Below, in pieces: positions 10,135 through 22,147 of a stretch of 64,000 nt of DNA. Within the stretch, counting starts at the first letter, position 1. Each line of letters opens with the position of its first letter. Under the pieces are notes generated by a model, which was given only the letters and a program-made list of their open reading frames with translations, ran no database searches and had not been told where the DNA came from. The stretch spans positions 119,171 to 183,170 of the forward strand of contig JACKJK010000010.1 in the NCBI GenBank assembly GCA_020637985.1, read 5' to 3'. The position numbers and the translations under genes were made by a program. Source of the stretch: Rhodobiaceae bacterium (GTDB lineage Bacteria; Pseudomonadota; Alphaproteobacteria; Rhizobiales; Tepidamorphaceae).

Positions 10135-10866
10135 TCAGTGGCGCCCTCCCTCCAGGTAGGCCGCGCGCACTTCCTCGCGCGCCAGCAGTTCCGCGCCGGT
10201 TCCCGACAGGGTGATCGCGCCGTTGACCATCACATAGCCGCGATGGGCGAGCTTGAGCGCGTGATAGGCGTTCTGCTCGACGAGGAAGACGGTCAGGCCG
10301 TCCGTGCGGTTGAGTTCCGCGATGACCTCGAAGATCTGCTTGACGATCATCGGCGCGAGGCCGAGCGAGGGTTCGTCGAGCAGCAGCAGGCGCGGGCGCG
10401 CCATCAGGGCACGGGCGATCGCCAGCATCTGCTGTTCACCGCCCGACAGCGTGCCGCCGCGCTGGCCGGCGCGCTTCCTGAGGATCGGGAACAGGTTGTA
10501 GACCTGTTCGAGGTCTTCGTCGAAATGCGCGAAGTCGTTGATCTGCGCGCCCATCTGGAGATTTTCCAGAACGCTCATGCGCGGGAAGATGCGCCGGCCT
10601 TCCGGCGACTGGGCGATACCCTTGCGCATGATCTCGTGGGTGGGCAGGTGCGTGATGTCCTCGCCGCGGTAGGTGACCGTGCCGTTGCGGGCTGGCTGGA
10701 CGCCGCAGATGGTCATCATCAGCGTCGACTTGCCGGCGCCGTTGGCGCCGATGATGGTGACGATCTCGCCCTCGTTGACGTCGAGGTCGATGCCGCGCAG
10801 GGCGACGATCTTGCCGTAGTAGGTCTCGGCGCCGCGCACCGACAGAAGCGGTTGGCCGGTGCTCAT
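10135..10866 (-). CDS. livF: Branched-chain amino acid ABC transporter ATPase LivF
   Basis: A 243-residue ABC ATPase with Walker A (GANGAGKST, about residues 40-48), signature LSGGEQQM and Walker B LLLLDEPSLGL, plus the LivF-type end. It energises amino-acid uptake together with LivG. Its ATG overlaps the livG stop by four bases, implying translational coupling. Confidence 0.95.
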   Translation of the reverse strand: MSTGQPLLSVRGAETYYGKIVALRGIDLDVNEGEIVTIIGANGAGKSTLMMTICGVQPARNGTVTYRGEDITHLPTHEIMRKGIAQSPEGRRIFPRMSVLENLQMGAQINDFAHFDEDLEQVYNLFPILRKRAGQRGGTLSGGEQQMLAIARALMARPRLLLLDEPSLGLAPMIVKQIFEVIAELNRTDGLTVFLVEQNAYHALKLAHRGYVMVNGAITLSGTGAELLAREEVRAAYLEGGRH

Positions 10867-12236
10867 GACTTGCCTCCCTTGCCGCGCGCCCGGCGCCTGG
10901 CGACCTTGGCGACCGTCGCCTTGCGCAAGGCGCCCGCGTTACCCGTCTGCGACAGCCGGTGCGCCTGGCGCACCCAGTCCTCGCGGTCGATGCGGCCGGG
11001 AAAGGCGAGGTAGGTGCCGACCCAGCGCACCTGCGGCCTGTCCCACTTGGCGATCTGATCGATGTGCCAGATGCCGAGTTCGTTGAGCTTCTTCTCGTTG
11101 GCCAGGCCGATCCCCTTGATGCGCTTGAGGTCGTCGGGGCCGGAACTGCGCGGCTGCGGGATCGAGCGCGGCTTGCGGCCGACCGCATTGGCCTTGTCGA
11201 GAGCGCTTGCGGTCGCCGGCAGCCTGGCAAGTTTCTCGGCAGCCGCGGCCTCCTCGCGCTTCAGCTCGGCGACCGTCGGCTTCTTCGGCGCCGGTGTCTT
11301 CTCGGGCTTGGCGGGCGTGGCCGGCGTGCGGCTTGCGCGTTGGGCCGGCGCCTTCGCCCGCGCCGTGGCCGGCCTTGCGGCCGCCTTGCCCGAGGCCGGC
11401 TTCACCGTCGGGTCGATTGCCCCGACCTCCTCGTCCTCGACGCCGAGGTAGGCGGCGATCACGGCGGGGTCATTGCGCACCTGCAGCGCTGTGCCGTCGG
11501 AGATCTTCTTGCCGTAGTCGAGAACCACGACGTGGTCGGAAATCTCCATCACGACGCTCATGTCGTGCTCGATCAGCAGGATCGAGGTGTCGGTCTCGCC
11601 GCGGATGTCGATCAGCAGCTTGTTGAGCGCCGCCGATTCCCTGGGATTGAGGCCGGCGGCGGGCTCGTCGAGGCACAGCAGCACCGGGTCGGTACACATG
11701 GCGCGCGCGATCTCGAGGCGCCGCTGCGCGCCGTAGGGCAGGTCGGAGGCGGGATCATCGGCACGATCGACGAGGTCGATCTGTTCGAGCCAGTGACGGG
11801 CCTTCTCGATCGCCTTGCGCTCGGCGCGGCGAAACCCGCCGGCACCGAAAAGGCCGGCGATGGTGAAGCCGGATGCGCGCATCAGAGTGTTGTGCTGGGC
11901 GATGAGGAGGTTTTCCAGCACAGTCATGCCGCCGAACAGGCGGATGTTCTGGAAGGTGCGTGCAACATGGGCGACAGAAGCGATCTGGTGGTCGAACATG
12001 CGTTCCAGCAGGAAGGACTTTCCCGACGCATGGCGGAGCGTCAGCATTCCTTCCGTCGGGTTGTAGAAGCCGGTGATGCAGTTGAAGACCGTCGTCTTGC
12101 CAGCGCCGTTGGGGCCGATGATTGCGGTGATGTCGCCGGGCACGACCTGGAACGACAGGTCGTCGATGGCGACCAGCCCGCCGAAGCGCATGGTCAGGTG
12201 CTCGACGTTCAGCACGGGGTTTTCGGTGTCGCTCAT
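10863..12236 (-). CDS. livG: LivG-type ABC ATPase with C-terminal helix-hairpin-helix extension
   Basis: A 457-residue protein, about 200 longer than ordinary LivG. Residues 1-270 are a full ABC ATPase: Walker A GPNGAGKTT, signature region LPYGAQRRLEIARA, Walker B LLCLDEPAAGLNP and a switch histidine in LIEHD. A low-complexity Ala/Lys/Pro linker (about 271-367) follows. Residues 368-430 form a helix-hairpin-helix-like module (DDLKRIKGIGLANEKKLNELG) of the kind known at the C-terminus of alphaproteobacterial NuoE, and the tail is very basic. The gene overlaps both livM and livF by four bases, so it is an integral operon member. The extension could bind nucleic acid or protein; its role is unknown. 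Confidence 0.93.
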   Translation of the reverse strand: MSDTENPVLNVEHLTMRFGGLVAIDDLSFQVVPGDITAIIGPNGAGKTTVFNCITGFYNPTEGMLTLRHASGKSFLLERMFDHQIASVAHVARTFQNIRLFGGMTVLENLLIAQHNTLMRASGFTIAGLFGAGGFRRAERKAIEKARHWLEQIDLVDRADDPASDLPYGAQRRLEIARAMCTDPVLLCLDEPAAGLNPRESAALNKLLIDIRGETDTSILLIEHDMSVVMEISDHVVVLDYGKKISDGTALQVRNDPAVIAAYLGVEDEEVGAIDPTVKPASGKAAARPATARAKAPAQRASRTPATPAKPEKTPAPKKPTVAELKREEAAAAEKLARLPATASALDKANAVGRKPRSIPQPRSSGPDDLKRIKGIGLANEKKLNELGIWHIDQIAKWDRPQVRWVGTYLAFPGRIDREDWVRQAHRLSQTGNAGALRKATVAKVARRRARGKGGKS

Positions 12237-13594
12237 CCGTGCCCCTCCGAAACGCTTTCCGAGCCGATCTTCTTGCGCTTGTGCAGGAACGCGGACGGAT
12301 TTCGCGTCGAGATCAGGCCGCGCGGACGCCAGATCATGATGGTGACCATCAGCAGGCCGAAGATCAGCATGCGGTACTGGGTGGGATCGAAATCGTTGCC
12401 GAAGACCTGCTTGAGGAAGTCGAGGTTGCGCAGCAGCTCGATGCCGCCGATCATCACGATGGATGCGATCACGACGCCGATCTGAGAACCCAGGCCGCCG
12501 AGCACGACGATGGCGAGGATCAGGGCGCTCTCGATGAAGGTGAAGCTCTCCGGCGAGATGAAGCCCTGGCGGGTGGCGAAGAACGAGCCGGCGAATCCGC
12601 CGAACATGGCGCCCATCGCGAAGGCGGTGAGCTTGGTGTTGGTGGTGTTGATGCCGAGCGAGCGGCAGGCGATCTCGTCCTCGCGCAACGCTTCCCAGGC
12701 GCGCCCGATCGGCAGCCGGCGCAGGCGCAGTGTGACGAAATTGGTAACCAGCGCCAGCGCCAGGATCACGTAGTAGAGGTAGATGATGCGGTGCATCGAC
12801 GAGTAGTCGAAGCCGAAGGTCGCCGCGAAACCGCTTTCGCCGCGATCGAAGGGGATGCCGAAAAAGGTCGGGCGGGGGATGCCCGAGATGCCGTCCGGCC
12901 CGTTGGTGAAGGTGTACCAGTTGAGCAGGACGACGCGGATGATCTCGCCGAAGGCCAGCGTGACGATGGCGAGGTAGTCGCCGCGCAGGCGCAGCACCGG
13001 GAAACCCAGGATGATGCCCCAGCAGGCGGCGAGCAGGCCGGCGATCGGCAGTGCAAACCAGAAGCCGATGTCGAAATGCTGGGCCAACAGGGCGAAGGAA
13101 TAGGCGCCGACGGCGTAGAAGGCGACGTAGCCGAGATCGAGCAGACCGGCGAGGCCGACGACGATGTTCAGGCCCCAGCCCAGCATGACGTAGGTGACAA
13201 CCAGGATCGCCAGGTCGAGGATGTAGCGGTCGGTGAAGGGCAGGAAGGGAAAGGCGAGCGCGCCCAGCAGGGCGAGCGGCGCGATGACCTTGGCCAGCCC
13301 GCTTTCGCCATGGCCGATCGGGCGCCCGCCGGCGCGGCGGAACCATTTCACTCCGATCGGCGAGGCCGTCCCGTCGCCAAGCGCAAGACGCAGCAGGAGG
13401 CGGCCGGCGAACACCACGGCACCGGCGGCCGCGACCAGCCACCAGCGCGGTTCCAGGACGATGTCGGAACCCGACACGGAGGTGCCGAAGCCCATGACCG
13501 GCGCAGCGAGGACCAGCGCGACGATGCCGGCGAGCAGGGCGTCCTTGAAGGCCGAGGCGAAATGCCCGGATGCGCCGGAGGCAGGTGCTGACAT
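12233..13594 (-). CDS. livM: Branched-chain amino acid ABC transporter permease LivM
   Basis: A 453-residue inner-membrane permease. An N-terminal section of about 115 residues with extra hydrophobic helices precedes the standard LivM core, which starts near YILDLAILVVTYVMLGWGLN and includes the GLAGLLDLGYVAFYAVGAY motif and the EAA-like loop AWEALREDEIACRSLGIN. It partners LivH in the channel. The stop overlaps the livG start by four bases, and livH lies five bases upstream. Confidence 0.94.
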   Translation of the reverse strand: MSAPASGASGHFASAFKDALLAGIVALVLAAPVMGFGTSVSGSDIVLEPRWWLVAAAGAVVFAGRLLLRLALGDGTASPIGVKWFRRAGGRPIGHGESGLAKVIAPLALLGALAFPFLPFTDRYILDLAILVVTYVMLGWGLNIVVGLAGLLDLGYVAFYAVGAYSFALLAQHFDIGFWFALPIAGLLAACWGIILGFPVLRLRGDYLAIVTLAFGEIIRVVLLNWYTFTNGPDGISGIPRPTFFGIPFDRGESGFAATFGFDYSSMHRIIYLYYVILALALVTNFVTLRLRRLPIGRAWEALREDEIACRSLGINTTNTKLTAFAMGAMFGGFAGSFFATRQGFISPESFTFIESALILAIVVLGGLGSQIGVVIASIVMIGGIELLRNLDFLKQVFGNDFDPTQYRMLIFGLLMVTIMIWRPRGLISTRNPSAFLHKRKKIGSESVSEGHG

Positions 13595-13598
13595 GGCG

Positions 13599-14513
<915 letters not shown>

Positions 14514-14668
14514 GCCCCGTGCCCCTCTCTCGCAAAGCCGGCCGGGTCTTGTCGAACGTGCAGCGGAAAGCCCGGTCCGCTGCGAGCAATAGCAGCGAGC
14601 CACGAAGGTGACAACGGGGGTGCCCTAGGCAGGCGGGCGGCGAAACCCGCCGGGCGGGCGGCGAAGCC

Positions 14669-15127
14669 TCAGGCGCGCCGCAGCATTCCGGTCACGTTGG
14701 GCACCGAAGGGGTGGTGAGCAGCGTGCGCAGGAGCGGCGCGAAGATCTCCGTCGGCAGCCGGCCGATGTCCATCGAGATGCCGCGGCCCGAACCCATCGT
14801 CGCCTCGCGCACCATCGCGGACGACACGAAGGCGAGTGGGGTGTCGGGGAACATCCTGCCGCTGACCGTTTCGCGGCGCAGCACGTGCAGGTCCTTGTGG
14901 CGGCGGTCCTTGCCAATACGTGCCAGGGTCGCGTCGAGTGCCGGCGGGCGTCCTTCGAGGACCTGCATGAAGACACCGTCGGAGTAGACGAGCACGCCGG
15001 TGATCGCATCGCGCGCGTTGTTTGCCCTTGCCGCCTCGGCGATATCGTCGATGGCGCCGCCGATGACCTCGGCATCCGGCAACAGGGTGGCGCGACTGCG
15101 GTAGATGACCCGTTCGAGGTTCGACAT
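14669..15127 (-). CDS. BLUF-domain blue-light photoreceptor
   Basis: A 152-residue protein made of a BLUF domain (about residues 4-95) plus a short C-terminal helical cap. The flavin-contacting residues are in place: Tyr9 in RVIYRSRAT, the asparagine pair in RANNARDAITG (36-37) and Gln55 in GVFMQVLEG. Short BLUF proteins sense blue light through FAD and act by protein contact because they lack an output enzyme. No GGDEF, EAL or MerR partner is adjacent, so the partner is unknown. A GC-rich hairpin-forming stretch lies just past its stop. Confidence 0.9.
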   Translation of the reverse strand: MSNLERVIYRSRATLLPDAEVIGGAIDDIAEAARANNARDAITGVLVYSDGVFMQVLEGRPPALDATLARIGKDRRHKDLHVLRRETVSGRMFPDTPLAFVSSAMVREATMGSGRGISMDIGRLPTEIFAPLLRTLLTTPSVPNVTGMLRRA

Positions 15128-15288
15128 GGCGGCTTCCTGCCTAGTGAGGTGCAAGGGGACCACCGCGACGCGACGGTCCGCCCCCAGCCCATCAAAGCCC
15201 GACAAGCTTAAGGAATGCTTGCGGCGCAGGCGCGCGATGGTGTGAAATCGCAGCCAATCAGCAGTTCGAGCGCGGGGAGGAATGCGCG

Positions 15289-15741
15289 ATGAAGATGACG
15301 GGCGAGTATGAATTGCCGGCGGCGCGGCAGGCAGTCTGGGAGGCGCTGAACGATGCCGACGTGCTGAAGGACTGTATCCCCGGCTGCGAGCTCTTCGAAC
15401 GCGATGGCGAGAACGGTTTCAAGGCGACGGCGGTTGCCAAGATCGGGCCGGTGAAGGCGAAGTTCAACGGCAGCGTGCAGCTCAGCGACCTCGATCCGCC
15501 GAACGGCTACCGCATTTCCGGCGAGGGCCAGGGCGGCGTCGCGGGCTTCGCCAAGGGCGGCGCGGACGTGCGGCTGGCCGATGCCGAGGGTGGCGGAACG
15601 CGGCTGACCTACGACGTGGATGCGCAGATCGGCGGCAAGATCGCGCAACTCGGGCAGCGCCTCGTCAATGGCGCGGCGAAAAAGATGGCCGACCAGTTTT
15701 TCGAAAATTTTCGCAAAAAACTGTCGCCTGACGAGGCCTGA
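15289..15741 (+). CDS. coxG: CoxG-type SRPBCC protein (carbon monoxide dehydrogenase subunit G family)
   Basis: A 150-residue protein of the CoxG family. The pattern MTGEYELPAARQAVWEALND, CIPGCE and the glycine-rich GEGQGGVAGFAKGGADV segment are diagnostic. In Oligotropha, CoxG is needed for CO dehydrogenase function and may help recruit the enzyme to the membrane. Here it stands first, 319 bp before coxS and on the same strand, so it belongs to the cluster but probably has its own transcript or a long leader in between. Confidence 0.9.
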   Translation: MKMTGEYELPAARQAVWEALNDADVLKDCIPGCELFERDGENGFKATAVAKIGPVKAKFNGSVQLSDLDPPNGYRISGEGQGGVAGFAKGGADVRLADAEGGGTRLTYDVDAQIGGKIAQLGQRLVNGAAKKMADQFFENFRKKLSPDEA

Positions 15742-16060
15742 TCCAGAAACTGCGGGCTTCGTGGGCCTGTTATTGCCACGTTTCTGGTGCCGCGCGGCGA
15801 AAAGCAGTTGACCGCGGGGCAGCACGACGCGCAGACTTGCACTCGCGCGTTTGACGATGCGCAGGTGAGGGAGGCCACCGCCACCGGGTCGTCAGGATAC
15901 GTGCCACGGACCCGAAAAAAGGGCCGGGCCGGCTGGCGGAAGGACCTTCTCCCCCTTGCGGGCGTGCGAAGCGCACCAAAAGTAAAAGACCGCTGCGCTC
16001 GGCAGCGCCACAATTCTGGAGCGGGGAAATGTCCGGCATGGCTTCCCCGGGGAGGAGAGT
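15742..16060. other. 319-bp spacer between coxG and coxS
   Basis: No coding region was found. It contains short GC-rich inverted segments (for example around 15990-16010) and should carry the promoter for coxS-coxL-coxM. A strong ribosome site (GGAGGAGAG) ends directly before the coxS ATG. No recognisable operator or riboswitch was seen. Confidence 0.5.
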
Positions 16061-16549
16061 ATGCCGAAAGTCACCATGACTGTTAACGGGACGAGTGCGT
16101 CCGCGGACGTCGAGCCGCGCACGCTGCTGTCCCAGTTCCTGCGCGACCACCTGCGCCTGACGGGCACGCACGTGGGATGCGACACCAGCCAGTGCGGCGC
16201 CTGCGTGGTGCACGTCGACGGGCGTGCGGTGAAATCCTGCACGACGCTTGCGGTGCAATGGAATGGCGCCAGCGTTACGACGATCGAGGGGCTGGCCAGC
16301 GGCGATCAGCTGCATCCCATGCAGGAAGCCTTCCGCGAGCATCACGGCCTGCAGTGCGGCTTCTGCACGCCGGGCATGATCATGGCGGCGGTCGACATGG
16401 TCAACCGGCACGGTGGAGTGCCGGACGAGAAGACCATCCGCGAGGGGCTGGAGGGCAACATCTGCCGTTGCACCGGCTACCACAACATCGTCAAGGCGAT
16501 CGGCGCCGGGGCTGCCGCGATGACAGGCGGCAAGCAGGCAGCCGAGTAA
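16061..16549 (+). CDS. coxS: Molybdenum hydroxylase small subunit, 2x[2Fe-2S] (CoxS-type)
   Basis: A 162-residue iron-sulfur subunit. All eight ligands are present: Cys40, 45, 48 and 60 for the plant-type cluster and Cys99, 102, 135 and 137 for the second cluster (CGFCTPGM and CRCTGYHN). It passes electrons from the molybdenum site in CoxL to FAD in CoxM. The ATG sits after GGAGGAGAG. Length is normal for the family. Confidence 0.94.
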   Translation: MPKVTMTVNGTSASADVEPRTLLSQFLRDHLRLTGTHVGCDTSQCGACVVHVDGRAVKSCTTLAVQWNGASVTTIEGLASGDQLHPMQEAFREHHGLQCGFCTPGMIMAAVDMVNRHGGVPDEKTIREGLEGNICRCTGYHNIVKAIGAGAAAMTGGKQAAE

Positions 16550-16648
16550 AGACGAGCCGCGTGCGTCCGCTCGGCGATCCGCGCGAGACGGCGGCAAGAG
16601 ACAAGATTCGCCCCAGGTGGCGAACGTTCCAGGGAGGAGACCCTCACC

Positions 16649-19009
<2,361 letters not shown>

Positions 19010-19023
19010 GGGAGGGACGACAG

Positions 19024-19812
19024 ATGTACGAATTCGCCTATCACCGCCCCAATTCCGTGCGCAAGGCGGCCTCTCTGACCGCCAGCGGCGAGGCAAAGCT
19101 GCTGGCCGGCGGGCAGACCCTGCTGCCGACCATGAAGCAGCGGCTGGCGGCTCCCGACGCGCTGGTCGATCTGGCCGGCATCGAGGTCCTGCAGGGCATC
19201 GAGCTGAAGGGCCGCACGCTGCACATCGGCGCCATGACGCGGCACGCCGACGTCGCCTCGAACGCCACGGTTCGCGAAGCGCTGCCGGCGCTGGCGAGCC
19301 TCGCCGGCGGCATCGGCGATCCGCACGTGCGCGCCATGGGCACGCTCGGCGGGTCGATCGCCAACAACGATCCGGCAGCGGACTATCCCGCCGCCTGCCT
19401 CGGACTGGGCGCCACGATCGTCACCAACAAGCGGCGCATCGCGGCGGACGACTTCTTCACCGGCATGTTCGAGACGGCGCTGGAAGACGGCGAGATCATC
19501 ACCAAGGTGCTGTTTCCCCTGCCACGGCGCGCGGCCTACGCCAAGTTCGACAATCCCGCCTCGCGCTATGCGCTGGTGGGCGTGTTCGTGTCGAAGCGCG
19601 GGCGCGATATCCGCGTCGCGGTGACGGGCGCGGGGCCGTGCGTGTTCCGCGTGCCGGCGATGGAGGAAGCGCTTGGGCGGCGGTTCTCGCCGAAGTCGCT
19701 CGAGGACATCAGCGTCGACGCCGGCGATCTCAACAGCGACATCCACGCCAGCGCCGAGTACCGTGCCCATCTGGTCGGCGTGATGGCGCGGCGCGCCGTG
19801 CTGGCGACCTGA
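19024..19812 (+). CDS. coxM: Molybdenum hydroxylase medium subunit, FAD-binding (CoxM-type)
   Basis: A 262-residue FAD subunit of the CoxM/CutM family. The flavin-binding loops AGGQTLLP (about residues 32-39) and the TLGGSIANNDPAAD segment (about 111-124) are typical. It takes electrons from CoxS. It starts 14 bp after coxL with the ribosome site GGGAGGG and is followed by a strong terminator, so coxS-coxL-coxM form one transcript. Confidence 0.94.
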   Translation: MYEFAYHRPNSVRKAASLTASGEAKLLAGGQTLLPTMKQRLAAPDALVDLAGIEVLQGIELKGRTLHIGAMTRHADVASNATVREALPALASLAGGIGDPHVRAMGTLGGSIANNDPAADYPAACLGLGATIVTNKRRIAADDFFTGMFETALEDGEIITKVLFPLPRRAAYAKFDNPASRYALVGVFVSKRGRDIRVAVTGAGPCVFRVPAMEEALGRRFSPKSLEDISVDAGDLNSDIHASAEYRAHLVGVMARRAVLAT

Positions 19813-19888
19813 CCGGGACGCCTTGCGCACCTCTTGAGGCGGCACCTCTTGAGGCTTCGCAATGGCGCGGGCCTCGCAAGATGACAGG

Positions 19889-19921
19889 ATGGGGCGGTAG
19901 GATGCCGCCCCATTCGTTTTT
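19889..19921 (+). terminator. Rho-independent terminator after coxM
   Basis: Perfect 9-bp inverted arms at 19889-19897 (ATGGGGCGG) and 19905-19913 (CCGCCCCAT) with a 7-base loop, followed by TCG and a run of five T residues ending at 19921. It separates the structural genes coxS-L-M from the maturation genes that begin at 19964. Just upstream, a 13-base motif CACCTCTTGAGGC occurs twice (about 19829-19857). Confidence 0.88.
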
Positions 19922-19963
19922 GAAGCCGCGGTGCGCCGCGGGCTTGGTTCCTGGGAGTGACGC

Positions 19964-20884
19964 GTGAGCGACAACAAGCTACCGGCCTCGATCGACGAAA
20001 CCCTGGCGCTGCTCGCCGACGGCAACTACGTCGCCGACCGGTCGCTGGCGACGGTGCTGTTCCTGGCGCTGCGGATGGGCCGTCCGCTGTTCCTGGAAGG
20101 CGAAGCCGGCGTCGGCAAGACCGAGATCGCCAAAGTGCTGGCGAAGCGGCTGGGGCGCAAGCTGATCCGCCTGCAGTGCTACGAGGGCCTCGATGTTTCC
20201 TCGGCGGTCTACGAGTGGAACTACGCCGCGCAGATGATCGAGATCCGGCTGGCGGAGGCCGAGGGTGTGGCCGACCGCGAACGCCTCGGCGACGACGTCT
20301 TCTCGCGGCGCTTCCTCATCAAGCGGCCGCTGCTGGAGGCGCTGGAGCTGGACACCGCCGGGCCGCCGGTGCTGCTGATCGACGAACTCGACCGCACCGA
20401 CGAAGCCTTCGAGGCCTTCCTGCTGGAGGTGCTGTCCGACTTCCAGATCACGATCCCGGAGATCGGCACGGTTGCGGCGCCGCAGCCGCCGATCGTCATC
20501 ATCACCTCCAACCGCACGCGCGAGATCCACGACGCGCTGAAGCGGCGTTGCCTGTACCACTGGGTCGGCTATCCGGACGTGGCGCGCGAACTGGCCATCC
20601 TGAAGGCGAAGGTTCCCGCCGCGCCGGAGGAGCTGAGCCGGGCGCTGGTGCATTTCATCCAGCGCATCCGCAGGGAGGACCTGTTCAAGGCGCCGGGCGT
20701 CGCCGAGACGCTGGACTGGGCGGCTGCACTGTCGGAACTCGACGCGGTCGCGCTCGATCCGGCGATCGCCACGGACACGCTCGGCGTGATCCTGAAGTAC
20801 CAGGACGACATCGAGCGCTTCAACGCCAGCCACATCAAGGCGCTGATCGACGAGGTCGACGCCGAGTTGCGGGCGGCGGAATGA
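19964..20884 (+). CDS. coxD: MoxR-family AAA+ ATPase (CoxD-type)
   Basis: A 306-residue AAA+ ATPase with Walker A GEAGVGKT (residues 46-53), Walker B VLLIDELDR (about 126-134) and sensor segment ITSNRTREIHDALKRR. CoxD-type MoxR proteins act with a VWA partner to mature the molybdenum site of CO dehydrogenase-like enzymes. The GTG start at 19964 gives a family-normal N-terminus. Its stop overlaps the following ATG by four bases, which couples it to the VWA partner. Confidence 0.92.
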   Translation: MSDNKLPASIDETLALLADGNYVADRSLATVLFLALRMGRPLFLEGEAGVGKTEIAKVLAKRLGRKLIRLQCYEGLDVSSAVYEWNYAAQMIEIRLAEAEGVADRERLGDDVFSRRFLIKRPLLEALELDTAGPPVLLIDELDRTDEAFEAFLLEVLSDFQITIPEIGTVAAPQPPIVIITSNRTREIHDALKRRCLYHWVGYPDVARELAILKAKVPAAPEELSRALVHFIQRIRREDLFKAPGVAETLDWAAALSELDAVALDPAIATDTLGVILKYQDDIERFNASHIKALIDEVDAELRAAE

Positions 20885-22128
20885 GCGGCGGCGAAGCCGT
20901 TTTTGCCGATACGGCGCGCGAGGGCGGCGCGCTTGCCGAGAACATCACGCATTTTGCCCGTGCGCTGCGGGCTGCCGGGCTGAAGGTCGGGCCGGGCAGC
21001 GCGCATGACGCCATCGAGGCGTTGCGGCTTGCCGGCATCGGCCAGCGCGAGGACTTCTACTGGACGCTGTTCTCGGTGTTCGTGAAGCGGCACGAGGACA
21101 CGGAGATCTTCGAGCAGGCGTTCACGCTGTTCTGGCGCAAGCGGGCGTTGATGGAGCGCATGCTGCAGGCGCTGATGCCGATCGCCCCGGCGCCGCAGCG
21201 CCAGCAGCGCGACCCCGTCAACCGGCGCGTGTCGGACGCGCTGCTCGACACGGGCAAGCCGCAGCCGATCGAGCGGCCCAAGCCGGAGGTGGAGATCGAC
21301 GCCTCGCTGACGGTCTCCGACATGGAGGTACTGCGGTCCAAGGACTTCGGCCAGATGAGCGCCCGCGAAATCGCCCAGGCGCGCCGGGCGATCACCGAGC
21401 TGGTGCTGCCCTTCGAGAAGCTGAAGACGCGGCGGCTGACGGCGTCGAGCCGCGGCAGGATCATCGACATGCGGCGCTCCATCCGCGCCTCGCTGCGCGC
21501 TGGCGGCATGATCGCGCTGAAGAAGGCAGAGCCGAATGAGCGGCTCGCGCCGGTGGTGGCGCTGTGCGACATCTCCGGTTCGATGAGCGAGTACACGCAG
21601 GTGTTTCTGCACTTCCTGCACGCGCTGTCGGAAAAGCGCCGGGTGCACAGCTTCGTGTTTGGCACCAGGCTCACCAACATCACGCGCACGCTGCGCCAGA
21701 AGGACCCCGACGAGGCGCTGAAGCTCGCCGGCGGGCACGTGCGCGACTGGGCCGGCGGCACGCGCATCGCGCCGTGTATCGATGCGTTCAACCGGGCGTG
21801 GTCGCGCCGCGTGCTGGGGCAGGGCGCGGTCGTACTGCTGATCACCGACGGGCTGGAGCGCGACGCCGCCGACGGGACGCTGGGCAAGGCGATGGAGCGG
21901 CTGCACATGTCCTGCCGCAGGCTGATCTGGCTCAACCCGCTGCTGCGCTACGAGGGCTTCGAGGCGCGCGCGCGCGGCATCCGCCAGATCATGCCGCATG
22001 TGGACGAATTCCGTTCGATACACAATATCGAGTCCATGGAAACGCTGTGCCGGGCGCTCGACGCGCCGCGCGGGCGAGATGCGAGCCCGCGCAAGTGGCT
22101 CAAGCAGATGGCGGCGCTGGTGGCATGA
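20881..22128 (+). CDS. coxE: CoxE-type von Willebrand factor A protein
   Basis: A 415-residue VWA/CoxE-family protein. The metal-ion-dependent adhesion site is intact: CDISGSMS begins at Asp230, with later conserved GGTRIA and TDGLER segments. The N-terminal half is helical and resembles CoxE (ENITHFARALRAAGLKVGPG). With the coupled MoxR ATPase it forms the typical chaperone pair for metal-site assembly. An xdhC-like gene follows after 19 bp. Confidence 0.92.
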   Translation: MSGGEAVFADTAREGGALAENITHFARALRAAGLKVGPGSAHDAIEALRLAGIGQREDFYWTLFSVFVKRHEDTEIFEQAFTLFWRKRALMERMLQALMPIAPAPQRQQRDPVNRRVSDALLDTGKPQPIERPKPEVEIDASLTVSDMEVLRSKDFGQMSAREIAQARRAITELVLPFEKLKTRRLTASSRGRIIDMRRSIRASLRAGGMIALKKAEPNERLAPVVALCDISGSMSEYTQVFLHFLHALSEKRRVHSFVFGTRLTNITRTLRQKDPDEALKLAGGHVRDWAGGTRIAPCIDAFNRAWSRRVLGQGAVVLLITDGLERDAADGTLGKAMERLHMSCRRLIWLNPLLRYEGFEARARGIRQIMPHVDEFRSIHNIESMETLCRALDAPRGRDASPRKWLKQMAALVA

Positions 22129-22147
22129 GAGACCGGAGGTTGGCGAG

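Noticed and set aside
10863..13442. One giant 859-codon protein joining livG with the region over livM
   Set aside because: The upstream part is antisense-like noise in another frame of livM. The LivG start MSDTENPVLNVEHL at 12236 overlaps the livM stop by four bases, the normal operon junction.
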